Shown: positions 1 to 6,276, counted from the stretch's first letter. The stretch is 7,059 bases of DNA from Promethearchaeota archaeon CR_4 (GCA_001940655.1 MBAA01000130.1:42647-49705); one strand, 5' to 3'. Translations and numbers: made by a program. The notes: a model not told the origin generated them from the sequence alone.

Positions 1-6
1 ATTTTT

Positions 7-378
7 ATGCCTAAACCCATTTTCATTATCCAAGAACATTGGGCCCGCGCGCACCACTTTGATTTTCGTTTGGAGAAAGATGGGGTATTAAAGAGTTGGG
101 CTGTCCCCAAGGGCATTCCTGATGTCTCAGGCGTGAAACGACTTGCTATTCCTGTGGAAGATCATCCCAAAGATTATGCTACATTCGAAGGAAATCTTCC
201 TGAAGGTCAGTATGGTGCAGGTCGGGTGGAAATCTGGGAAACCGGCACATATGAAACTCGAACTTGGGACGCGGATCGTATCGAAATCGACCTTCATGGC
301 AAAAAAGGAAAAATTGAAGGATCATATGCTATGATTAAAACAAAAATCGGGATCTTGATTTTTAAGAAAAAATCCTAA
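7..378 (+). CDS. Stand-alone LigD-type 3'-phosphoesterase (PE) domain protein
   Basis: Predicted Mn-dependent 3'-phosphoesterase that trims 3'-phosphate or 3'-ribonucleotide DNA ends before ligation. The 123 residues match the PE module of bacterial LigD. The signature QEHWARAHHFDFRLEKDG gives His11, His17, Asp19 and Arg21, equivalent to His42, His48, Asp50 and Arg52 of Pseudomonas LigD. The VEDHPKDY motif gives Glu51, His53 and Tyr57, equivalent to Glu82, His84 and Tyr88. The SWAVPKG and EGxYGAG motifs are also present. Single-domain archaeal PE enzymes are known, so the absence of ligase and polymerase domains is not odd. The N-terminal arm that carries Arg14, Asp15 and Glu21 in LigD is missing. 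Only six bases precede this ATG, so the true start may lie outside the window. The C-terminal strand is slightly shorter than usual. Family assignment is firm; the start is not. Confidence 0.9.
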   Translation: MPKPIFIIQEHWARAHHFDFRLEKDGVLKSWAVPKGIPDVSGVKRLAIPVEDHPKDYATFEGNLPEGQYGAGRVEIWETGTYETRTWDADRIEIDLHGKKGKIEGSYAMIKTKIGILIFKKKS

Positions 379-416
379 AGATCCTGGATTCGATTCGCAA
401 AAAATGTACTAAAAAA

Positions 417-425
417 TTTATTTAA
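417..425 (+). promoter_or_regulatory. TATA-like box for the sugar dehydrogenase gene
   Basis: TTTATTTAA, preceded by an A-rich run, lies about 28-36 bases before the preferred ATG at 453. With archaeal spacing of roughly 25 bases from box to start, transcription would begin around 445, just before the gene. Inferred from position and composition only. Confidence 0.4.
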
Positions 426-452
426 CGGAAAAAGTAAATCAGCGTGATTACA

Positions 453-1382
453 ATGAAAAAGAAAAATACCGCCGTGATAGGGACGGGATGGTTTGGCCGC
501 GCGCATGCACGCAATTATGCCCAAGAGTCTACGCTCGTGGCTATCTGCGATGTAAATGAGGCCCTTGCACAGAACGTAGCAAAACAATATGATAATGTCC
601 ATGCTTACAACGATGTCGAGCAAATGATAAAGAATGAAAAAATCGAGGCAGTAAGCATTGTAACTCCCCCCTCCGAGATTCCCCGCCTCACCGAAATTTG
701 CGCGAAAGCTGGTATCTCTGTGCTTATGGAAAAACCCCTCGGCCTTGACCTCGAGAGTGTCCAAAAACTCCGACAATACGATAACGTGCGGATCCAACCG
801 GGATTTATCGAATTATACAACCCGGTAATCGAGGAACTGCAGAAACACCTCCCAGAAATCGGGGAAGTCCTCACTATCAGCTCGAAACGTATCGGATTAT
901 TTCCCCGGCGCCACTGGGGGATGGGTGTAGTTCTCGATCTCGCCACCCACGATGTATACTTGCAACAACACTTCCTTGGAGCGGTGCAGGATGTGGGCGC
1001 AATGCTGCGGTATTTCTACTCGGAGCAATACGAGGACGCGGCATATATTCTACTTAATTTCGGTAAATCAAAGGGATCTATAGAATCCAATTGGTTGACT
1101 CCCACGAAATACCGGCGCATGTTCGTGTGCGGGAGTGAAGGATCGATCGAAGTGGATTTTATAACCCAAGAAGTGCACATCCTCCACGGTTCCGACTTGA
1201 CTGGAGACAACCCTCGCACAATCGACACCTGTGTCCAACCGCTCCGGCAGGAAGAACCCTTACGGAAGGAAATTCTCAACTTTCTCAATGACAAGGTTCC
1301 CCGTGTAACCTTAGAAGATGGCATAAAAACCATGGAAGTTGTTCTAAAAATATTAAACATTGGGGGCAGTCGCAAATCCTAA
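453..1382 (+). CDS. Gfo/Idh/MocA-family NAD(P)-dependent sugar dehydrogenase (UDP-GlcNAc 3-dehydrogenase-like)
   Basis: Predicted cytoplasmic oxidoreductase of a sugar or sugar nucleotide. In the 309-residue protein from ATG 453, a Rossmann fold opens with VIGTGWFGRAH (Gly10, Gly12, Gly15). The family EKP motif follows at 93-95 (Lys94), then the substrate-domain motif LDLATHD with Asp162 and His166. The C-terminal half is the usual beta-sheet dimerisation domain. The run RIGLFPRR...GVVLDLATHD resembles archaeal UDP-N-acetylglucosamine 3-dehydrogenases, which start 3-amino sugar synthesis for surface glycans or lipids. That is a similarity recalled from the family, not a demonstrated function. 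Other Gfo/Idh/MocA substrates remain possible, and no aminotransferase partner is adjacent. A GTG at 444 could add three residues, but GTGAT at 444-448 sits well as the ribosome site for ATG 453. The gene ends about 70 bases before PDCD5, so co-transcription is possible. Confidence 0.87.
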   Translation: MKKKNTAVIGTGWFGRAHARNYAQESTLVAICDVNEALAQNVAKQYDNVHAYNDVEQMIKNEKIEAVSIVTPPSEIPRLTEICAKAGISVLMEKPLGLDLESVQKLRQYDNVRIQPGFIELYNPVIEELQKHLPEIGEVLTISSKRIGLFPRRHWGMGVVLDLATHDVYLQQHFLGAVQDVGAMLRYFYSEQYEDAAYILLNFGKSKGSIESNWLTPTKYRRMFVCGSEGSIEVDFITQEVHILHGSDLTGDNPRTIDTCVQPLRQEEPLRKEILNFLNDKVPRVTLEDGIKTMEVVLKILNIGGSRKS

Positions 1383-1403
1383 GAAATTAATTCCATCCTT
1401 CAT

Positions 1404-1414
1404 TATTTTTTATC
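1404..1414 (+). promoter_or_regulatory. TATA-like / T-run element before PDCD5
   Basis: ATTTTTTATCG lies 38-48 bases before the PDCD5 ATG. It resembles the box before the deacetylase gene (ATATTTTTTATG). Initiation about 25 bases downstream would give a leader of roughly 15 bases. The leader holds AAGGA at 1441-1445, six bases before the ATG. The same T6 run could also end transcription of the dehydrogenase gene, since archaeal termination uses T tracts. The two roles cannot be separated by inspection. Confidence 0.4.
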
Positions 1415-1451
1415 GAATTCGTAATTCTAAGAAACACATCAAGGAATCCTC

Positions 1452-1871
1452 ATGAGTAATGACGATGATCTGGAGGCTATTCGGAAGAAGAAGATGGCCC
1501 AGTTACTTAATATGAAGAAACAACAAGAGGCCCAAAAGGATGTCGGTCAGGATTTTGCCTTTAAAATCGATTTAGTTCTAAAAGCAGTCTTCCAACCCGA
1601 TGCGTGGGCGTATCTCCAGCAACTTCGCAAAAATAATCCTGCAGTGGCCCAGCAGATCGTTAGCGAATTTATGCCCCCTGAAGTCCTGATGAAGCTGGAC
1701 CTTATTATGGCGCTCATCTCTCAAGGACGTATCCGGCAACAGATTGTCCCGATTGATGAAATACAATATTTAGAACGCCAGATTCTTGGAGTAAAATCAA
1801 GGATTCAAGTAAAACGCCGCGGGGAGAAAGAAGCAGTGGATCTAAGTTCATTTCTCAAATCTGACGAATAA
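1452..1871 (+). CDS. PDCD5 (TFAR19)-family DNA-binding protein
   Basis: A 139-residue basic, helical protein of the archaeal/eukaryotic PDCD5 family: small nucleic acid-binding proteins with a three-helix core and a flexible N-terminal helix. The N-terminal signature DDLEAIRKKKMAQLLNMKKQ (residues 5-24) matches the family's LExIRxxKxxxL pattern. The C-terminal hallmark is ERQILGVKSRIQVKRRGEK, a helix leading into a basic strand like the FKIRRK ending of other members. The core between them (about 40-105) is divergent and rather hydrophobic. A short acidic/serine tail follows. AAGGA six bases before the ATG supports the start. In many archaea this gene sits beside ribosomal protein genes such as S19e; that neighbourhood is absent here. 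The precise cellular role is unsettled; DNA binding and links to translation or chaperonin have been proposed for the family. Confidence 0.88.
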   Translation: MSNDDDLEAIRKKKMAQLLNMKKQQEAQKDVGQDFAFKIDLVLKAVFQPDAWAYLQQLRKNNPAVAQQIVSEFMPPEVLMKLDLIMALISQGRIRQQIVPIDEIQYLERQILGVKSRIQVKRRGEKEAVDLSSFLKSDE

Positions 1872-1921
1872 TACTACCAATATTCCCTAAGAAAAGTGAC
1901 AATGCCGCCTACTACAAGTCC

Positions 1922-2473
1922 TTATTGCTCTCGGCCGGAAATGATGGTCTTAATTTCATAACCGCCCTCTTTTTCCTCGCCATTCATCGTTGCTAGTTGG
2001 AACGAGAAGGGGCGTTCCACCGTGAGCGCTATTAAGTGTCCCATCGCGGATACAATGAAGAAAAAAAGTCGCCGGGCGATCGACTGGATATCGTCCTCCA
2101 GGTTTTTAGCCTTTTTTGCCGCCTCCATAGCTCCCATTTCTTCCCGCGAACAGATGTAGACAAAATTTAGCTTGAAATCGACTGCCGTAGGGGCTGCTGG
2201 TTCCGACATTGCGAGGGCGTTATTCCGATAGGGGAAGATTTTCGTCAACCACGTGCGATAGATAGTCTCATAATTATTCAAAAGAAGTTTAGCAAGTTCC
2301 CCTTTATTGGAGATCTTTTCCCAGAATCCTTTGAGCTCCGCTTGGAAGGCAGGATATTGGACGTATTTATTTCGCGCTTCCTCTTCTAAACTATGTAGGA
2401 GCAAATTCTTGAACGCCTTGAACTCCGAATTTTCCGCCACACGGCGGACGAATTTTTGAAATCGGATTGACAT
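1922..2473 (-). CDS. Uncharacterised helical protein, 183 residues
   Basis: I do not recognise this family. It is very likely a real gene: long open frame, no better ORF opposite, and a strong ribosome site GGTGATC (2478-2484, minus strand) four bases before the ATG. Residues 1-80 look alpha-helical and amphipathic, with many Lys, Arg and Glu and aromatics at Trp51, Tyr68, Tyr72 and Trp75. A short linker with Pro/Ala (91-97, EPAAPTA) follows. Then come a beta-like segment FKLNFVYICSR (100-110), a charged helix (111-133) and a hydrophobic stretch LFFFIVSAMGHLIALTV (136-152). That stretch is interrupted by His146 and is probably a buried helix rather than a secure membrane span. There is no signal peptide and only one cysteine (108). 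The gene is convergent with PDCD5 (50 bases apart) and divergent from the deacetylase gene. Confidence 0.75.
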   Translation of the reverse strand: MSIRFQKFVRRVAENSEFKAFKNLLLHSLEEEARNKYVQYPAFQAELKGFWEKISNKGELAKLLLNNYETIYRTWLTKIFPYRNNALAMSEPAAPTAVDFKLNFVYICSREEMGAMEAAKKAKNLEDDIQSIARRLFFFIVSAMGHLIALTVERPFSFQLATMNGEEKEGGYEIKTIISGREQ

Positions 2474-2493
2474 TCAAGATCACCCAAATTTAT

Positions 2494-2503
2494 GATTAAT
2501 AAG
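2494..2503 (-). promoter_or_regulatory. Possible TATA-like box for the 183-residue gene
   Basis: On the minus strand CTTATTAATC is centred about 25 bases before the ATG at 2473. That spacing would predict a leaderless or very short leader, which sits awkwardly with the good GGTGATC ribosome site, so the true box may be further upstream. Tentative. Confidence 0.25.
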
Positions 2504-2581
2504 TCAGGAGATTCCTTTTTATCTTTCCTTGCAAGGTTTTTGGAATGTGATGATATGAGCGTAACCTATGTCACTTAATCC

Positions 2582-2594
2582 AATATTTTTTATG
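2582..2594 (+). promoter_or_regulatory. TATA-like box of the deacetylase gene, leaderless geometry
   Basis: AATATTTTTTATG lies 22-34 bases upstream of the ATG at 2616, the spacing expected when an archaeal transcript begins at or next to the start codon. No Shine-Dalgarno-like purine motif is visible between box and ATG (the last ten bases are AACTACCCTC), which supports a leaderless mRNA. Confidence 0.45.
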
Positions 2595-2615
2595 TCTATC
2601 AAATGAACTACCCTC

Positions 2616-3821
2616 ATGGCCAAAGAAGTCGGATTAATTTATTCGGACGACTTCGCGAAATACAATTTTGGCACCGAACATCCGCTTCGTCCCGTGAGGG
2701 TTGAGCTCACCTATTCCTTGATGAAACACTATGGGTTGTTAGATCACGAAAATCTACAAGTCATCCCCCCACGTATGGCAACTGACGATGAGATAGGACA
2801 AGTGCACTCACGGGATTACGTTGATGTGATCAAGAAATATTCTGTCTTGGGCACTTATTCTGGCATTCCTCGGGAACCATTTTTTTACGGTCTTGGTCCC
2901 GGGGACAACCCTATATTCCGGGGGATGTACGAGGCTTCAGCTCTCGTTGCGGGAGCTTCCATAATGGCTGCTGAGACTGTAATGAATCAGACTAATGGAA
3001 TTCATTATTGTTTTAATCCTGCTGGTGGACTACACCACGCTTTGCGGGCCAAGGCTTCCGGATTTTGCATTTTCAACGACATTGCGGTTGCCATTGCCTA
3101 CATCAAGAAGAAATATCCTGGCACGAAAATCATGTACGTCGACATCGACGTACACCACGGGGATGGTGTCCAATGGATTTTTTATGATGACCCTGACGTC
3201 CTGAAGGTGGATTTTCACGAGAGTGGCGAATTTCTCTTCCCAGGAACAGGATTTACAGACGAGATTGGGGAAGGTAGAGGACGGGGATTTCAGGTGAATT
3301 TCCCCCTATTGCCAAAGTTCTATGATGACTTGTACCTCAACCTTTTCACGCGCACCGTGCCGGAACTTGCCAAAGCGTTCCGACCGGACGTGGTGGTGAC
3401 ACAATTGGGCGTAGACACCCATTTTAATGATCCCCTCGCGTCCCTCGCACTCAGTACAAGTGGGCAAGAAAAAATTATCCGGGAAATCCACAAAGTCGTT
3501 AAAAATTACGCTCACGACCGATGGGTACCACTCGGTGGGGGCGGGTACCTTATGACTGTGGTTCCTCGTTCGTGGACGATGTGTCTCGCCGAATTACTGG
3601 GCGTAAATCTCCCTAACAAGATTCCCGAGGCGTGGGTGAAAGAAGCTGCCACTCAGGTGCCAGAAGAGGTTACTCCGACCTTGTTGCGTGATTACAACGC
3701 TAAAATTGAGGGGGTTCTACTTCGAGATGCCGAATTTCTCATCGATCGGGAGCAACACGTAGAACGCCTCGTCAAGTACGTGCACGAGACCATTCTGCCT
3801 ATCATTGAGGGCAAATCTTGA
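2616..3821 (+). CDS. AcuC/class I histone deacetylase-like Zn-dependent deacetylase
   Basis: Predicted cytoplasmic zinc amidohydrolase of the arginase-deacetylase fold that removes acetyl groups from lysine side chains. The 401 residues cover the whole HDAC domain plus a C-terminal tail of about 60 residues. Active-site parts are intact. NPAGGLHHA carries the His140/His141 dyad. DIDVHHGDG carries zinc ligands Asp178 and His180. GVDTHFNDPL carries the third ligand Asp267. LGGGGY carries Tyr311. The pocket position equivalent to Leu271 of human HDAC1 is Leu274, not the Glu that marks polyamine deacetylases, so a protein-lysine or AcuC-like substrate is more likely. The GVDTHFNDPLASLAL and FPGTG motifs are closest in style to AcuC. 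Possible targets in archaea include chromatin proteins and acyl-CoA synthetases; nothing nearby chooses between them. The gene is monocistronic and ends with a T-rich stretch. Confidence 0.93.
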   Translation: MAKEVGLIYSDDFAKYNFGTEHPLRPVRVELTYSLMKHYGLLDHENLQVIPPRMATDDEIGQVHSRDYVDVIKKYSVLGTYSGIPREPFFYGLGPGDNPIFRGMYEASALVAGASIMAAETVMNQTNGIHYCFNPAGGLHHALRAKASGFCIFNDIAVAIAYIKKKYPGTKIMYVDIDVHHGDGVQWIFYDDPDVLKVDFHESGEFLFPGTGFTDEIGEGRGRGFQVNFPLLPKFYDDLYLNLFTRTVPELAKAFRPDVVVTQLGVDTHFNDPLASLALSTSGQEKIIREIHKVVKNYAHDRWVPLGGGGYLMTVVPRSWTMCLAELLGVNLPNKIPEAWVKEAATQVPEEVTPTLLRDYNAKIEGVLLRDAEFLIDREQHVERLVKYVHETILPIIEGKS

Positions 3822-3823
3822 AT

Positions 3824-4108
3824 TTACTTTTTCTCACTTTGAATACGTGTAGCACACCGAGGGCAAAATCCTGCGTTTTTGAAATCAGTGTCTGCGAGGC
3901 AATTGGAGAATGTCATCACGCACGACCGGTTTGGACAATGATCAAAATATAGGAGCGTGTGGTCGAGCTCGTGAATTGCCTCTTTAATAGTCCACTGTAT
4001 ATACCGATGGCGATTATGACTACCAAGGCGCGCGAGCGATATTACTGCGACTTGGAACTCAGGGGACGCCAGACCAAAGACAAAATTGAGTTCGGGAACA
4101 TTAATCCA
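3824..4108 (-). pseudogene. Archaemetzincin remnant (C-terminal half; N-terminus missing)
   Basis: The minus strand is open for 94 codons from just after a TAG (4109-4111) to a TAA (3824-3826), and this frame reads as the catalytic half of an archaemetzincin zinc protease. In order it gives VPELNFVFGLAS (family: VPGLNFVFG), VAVISLARL, KEAIHELDH with the HExxH zinc site, CPNRSCVM, TFSNCLADTDFK and GFCPRC, the structural cysteine pairs. Archaemetzincins are usually about 180 residues. The first 85-90 are absent, only 92 bases lie before the Tes stop codon, and there is no usable start codon in the remaining frame. Inside the site, the Gly expected in HELGH is Asp. The next conserved Gly is lost, and the third His (HC) is one residue too far along. 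A decayed gene is therefore the best reading. It sits tail-to-tail with the deacetylase gene and on the same strand as Tes. Confidence 0.85.
3826..3840 (+). terminator. T-rich termination region after the deacetylase gene
   Basis: ACTTTTTCTCACTTT starts five bases after the deacetylase stop codon. It is pyrimidine-rich on the plus strand with a T5 run and no stem, as in archaeal oligo-T termination. On the other strand it overlaps the end of the archaemetzincin remnant. Confidence 0.4.
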
Positions 4109-4160
4109 CTAAATTACAAGTTATATTTCTATATTCTTAATAGATTTACCAGAGTTTTTA

Positions 4161-4195
4161 AGAAAGAGGGTAAAAAAGAACAGACAAGGAGGAAA
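4161..4195 (-). terminator. Pyrimidine-rich termination region after the Tes-type gene
   Basis: Read on the minus strand, the bases just after the Tes stop codon are almost all pyrimidine, with a T6 run at 4172-4177 and further T3 runs. This is a plausible archaeal oligo-T terminator. It also means the archaemetzincin remnant downstream is unlikely to be efficiently co-transcribed with Tes. Confidence 0.4.
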
Positions 4196-4200
4196 ATACC

Positions 4201-5970
4201 TTATTTTTTGGTTTCGAGGTCTTTTAGTAACTCGTTAATTTCCGTGGTTATCTGCTCGTTTGATTTGTCTTTCAGGTCCTTGCGAGCAGATGCCTTCTCA
4301 AGTCGCTCCCGGTGGAGCGTATTCATAGCGCAGAATGGGATCTCGAGCACTTTCTTGTGCTCAGCGTCATACGGATCCATTACCCCGTAGTGCACAAGGC
4401 AGTGGGACACGCGTTCCGTGTCGAAATCGTACGCATCTTGGAAGTGCATACTTGAGATCAATTTGGCGCATTTACCGTCCGTCCGGTTGCTGTTAGCAAA
4501 GAATTGCCACGCGGTATCCACGGTGGGAGAACCCGCCAGCTGGAAGAGCTTTCTAGCAAATTCCAGGTCGGGTTTTCTAACGTACCGGGCGAGACCTCCG
4601 AGGAAATACGCTTTCATCGCTTTCTTGAATGCGAAATCAGTCGCACCATCGACCGTTTTACTGACCCATCTCAAGGTCTGGCGCACTTCGGGTAGACTTG
4701 CGATACCGCTATTAGGATGCCCGTCACTCCCGAGGAATTTCTGCACGAAGGAAGTGATCTTAGGTATTTTATCTGGGATTTGTTTCTTTTCCACGAGGTC
4801 CCAGCACTGGTTAGACCACTTGATGAAACCGTCTACGTCGATCCATTCCTCTATGCCATGCCATGTGCCGTCTTTCTCAATGATCATGATGGTAGCAAAC
4901 CCGCAGTCTGCGTCAGAAGTGAAGGATGTCTGGGGCATATCATCGCACCAGGTGATCATGCGCGTGAAGTGGGAGAGTAAGGAGAGCGGGTAGAAATAGG
5001 GCATCGCGCCTTTCGGATTCTCCGCCGTAGCGGTGTACTTATTGAGATCTTGCTTGAGGTCTGAGGAGGTGTATCGCATCTCCATCAAGTCTTCGAAAGC
5101 AATCCGTCCACAGATAGACACTGGTTGAAATAGCACACCAAGAGTAATGTCGCGATAATCTTTACAGATATCCATGATATTGGCGATTTCTTTGTCATTC
5201 ACGCCCTTGACGATCGTGGGTACGATCACCACTCCGCGGTACCCGCACTCTCGCATATTTTCGAGGGCTTGGCGCTTCACCTTGGTGATGTCGACTCCAT
5301 AGATTTTCTTGTAAACCTCGGGATCTGTCCCGGCGAAGGAGAGGTACACCGCGTCAAGCCCCGCGTCAAGAAGATCTTGGCAATATTGCTTGCTTTTAGC
5401 CATCTTCACGCCGTTGGTGGTGAGCATGATGTCGGAGAACCCGAGTTCCCGGCCCTTGCGGATAATGTCTAAGAGGTCATTGCGGAGCGTGGGTTCACCG
5501 CCTGAGAGTTGGAGTAGTACGGGAGGCACCGGTTTGATGTTCCGAAAATGTTCCATAATGTGGATAATATCGTCAAAGGAAGGTTCTACTACAAATCCCG
5601 TTGCGCCCGCATTTGCAAAACAGACTGGACAGCGAAGATTGCACCGGTTGGTCACGTCAATCAAACAAATACACGGCGCAGACTTGTGGTTCTCGCACAA
5701 TCCACAGTCGAAAGGACACCCCTTTTGAATTGGGATGGTGGTGTCACAGGTTGGTTTCGTGCTCGTACTCAGTTGCCGTACCACGATCTCGTGCGTATTC
5801 TCGTATTCTTCGGGGTAGATCGATATCTTATCTTTGAACTGCCCGTGTTTGGGGCACTCCTTTTTCATCATCACCCAATTCTTCTCAGCATCGAGGTATA
5901 CTTCGGCTGGAATGCGTTCGAGACATTCGGGGCACAGGCTGTTCGTGCGCCGATAAATTTTTTCTGTCAT
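4201..5970 (-). CDS. tes: Radical SAM tetraether lipid synthase (Tes) family protein
   Basis: Predicted iron-sulfur enzyme that joins two archaeol lipid tails into membrane-spanning tetraethers (GDGT) by radical C-C coupling. Numbered from the upstream GTG at 5979 (subtract 3 for the preferred ATG at 5970): CPEC (16-19) and CPKHG (42-46) form a rubredoxin-like N-terminal site. CPFDCGLCENHKS (Cys88, 92, 95) is the Tes-family auxiliary motif. DVTNRCNLRCPVCFANAG holds the radical SAM CxxxCxxC (Cys113, 117, 120), and SGGEP (159-163) binds SAM. DADCGFATIM (Cys359) and the ending SMHFQDAYDFDTERVSHCLVHYG...EIPFCAMNTLHR (Cys527, Cys550) match the family C-terminus. Characterised Tes is about 500 residues; this protein is about 590, partly through a Lys/Glu-rich tail (563-592). 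ATG 5970 is preferred because GTGAG (5975-5979) works as its ribosome site. Related COG1964 radical SAM enzymes with other lipid substrates cannot be fully excluded. Confidence 0.88.
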   Translation of the reverse strand: MTEKIYRRTNSLCPECLERIPAEVYLDAEKNWVMMKKECPKHGQFKDKISIYPEEYENTHEIVVRQLSTSTKPTCDTTIPIQKGCPFDCGLCENHKSAPCICLIDVTNRCNLRCPVCFANAGATGFVVEPSFDDIIHIMEHFRNIKPVPPVLLQLSGGEPTLRNDLLDIIRKGRELGFSDIMLTTNGVKMAKSKQYCQDLLDAGLDAVYLSFAGTDPEVYKKIYGVDITKVKRQALENMRECGYRGVVIVPTIVKGVNDKEIANIMDICKDYRDITLGVLFQPVSICGRIAFEDLMEMRYTSSDLKQDLNKYTATAENPKGAMPYFYPLSLLSHFTRMITWCDDMPQTSFTSDADCGFATIMIIEKDGTWHGIEEWIDVDGFIKWSNQCWDLVEKKQIPDKIPKITSFVQKFLGSDGHPNSGIASLPEVRQTLRWVSKTVDGATDFAFKKAMKAYFLGGLARYVRKPDLEFARKLFQLAGSPTVDTAWQFFANSNRTDGKCAKLISSMHFQDAYDFDTERVSHCLVHYGVMDPYDAEHKKVLEIPFCAMNTLHRERLEKASARKDLKDKSNEQITTEINELLKDLETKK

Positions 5971-6010
5971 AGTTCTCACGTAGTAAAAGAATTACTCGTT
6001 TGTCCAAAAA

Positions 6011-6047
6011 TCAGAGCAATGCTGCGAGAGTGCGAAGATTGCTCTGA
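6011..6047. promoter_or_regulatory. Perfect 10-bp inverted repeat at the predicted Tes transcription start
   Basis: TCAGAGCAAT (6011-6020) and ATTGCTCTGA (6038-6047) are exact reverse complements separated by 17 bases. The spacer contains the direct repeat TGCGA-GAG-TGCGA (6023-6035). The site lies 41-77 bases before ATG 5970, just downstream of the TATA-like box. It could be an operator for a dimeric repressor or a hairpin in the mRNA leader. Confidence 0.6.
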
Positions 6048-6059
6048 TGTCTTGGGGTT

Positions 6060-6073
6060 CTATTTAATAAAAC
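6060..6073 (-). promoter_or_regulatory. TATA-like box of the Tes-type gene
   Basis: On the minus strand GTTTTATTAAATAG fits an archaeal TATA box and predicts initiation near 6040, inside the inverted repeat. A second candidate, CTTTTTATATTG on the minus strand at about 6100-6111, would start transcription further upstream. Confidence 0.4.
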
Positions 6074-6121
6074 GCTGATTTAACCAAAATCAAACCCCGC
6101 AATATAAAAAGCGAGCCCTCC

Positions 6122-6185
6122 CAAACAGATTAGTAAATGGTAGTAAATGATAAGATTTTGTATCAAACAGATTAGTAAATTGTAG
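6122..6185. repeat. Direct repeat of 22 bp, two copies 42 bp apart
   Basis: Copy 1 (6122-6143) and copy 2 (6164-6185) share CAAACAGATTAGTAAAT, then one mismatch (G or T), then TGTAG or GGTAG: 21 of 22 positions identical. Within and after copy 1, TAGTAAATG is itself repeated at 6131-6139 and 6141-6149. The 42-bp start-to-start distance is four helical turns, so both copies face the same side of the DNA. Two copies with a unique 20-base interval do not make a CRISPR array. They could be binding sites, or traces of slippage or insertion. Confidence 0.7.
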
Positions 6186-6276
6186 ATCAAGAATATAATA
6201 CTGAATTAATTATCGCATGATTCCACATGCCCATTCAAATTCAATTGATTGCAGAATCCGGATTATTTACCAATAA

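Noticed and set aside
375..797. 140-codon minus-strand frame
   Set aside because: Lies mostly opposite the dehydrogenase gene, whose Rossmann motifs are clear. Its translation shows no family features.
605..1375. Two minus-strand frames opposite the dehydrogenase gene
   Set aside because: Antisense shadows of a well-supported gene.
3959..4390. 143-codon plus-strand frame
   Set aside because: It is antisense to the archaemetzincin remnant and to the Tes C-terminus, both of which carry recognisable motifs.
4418..6078. Several plus-strand frames opposite Tes, up to 191 codons
   Set aside because: All are antisense to the radical SAM gene; their composition reflects its codon pattern.
6122..6185. 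CRISPR array
   Set aside because: Only two repeat copies, imperfect, with a 20-base interval and no cas genes.
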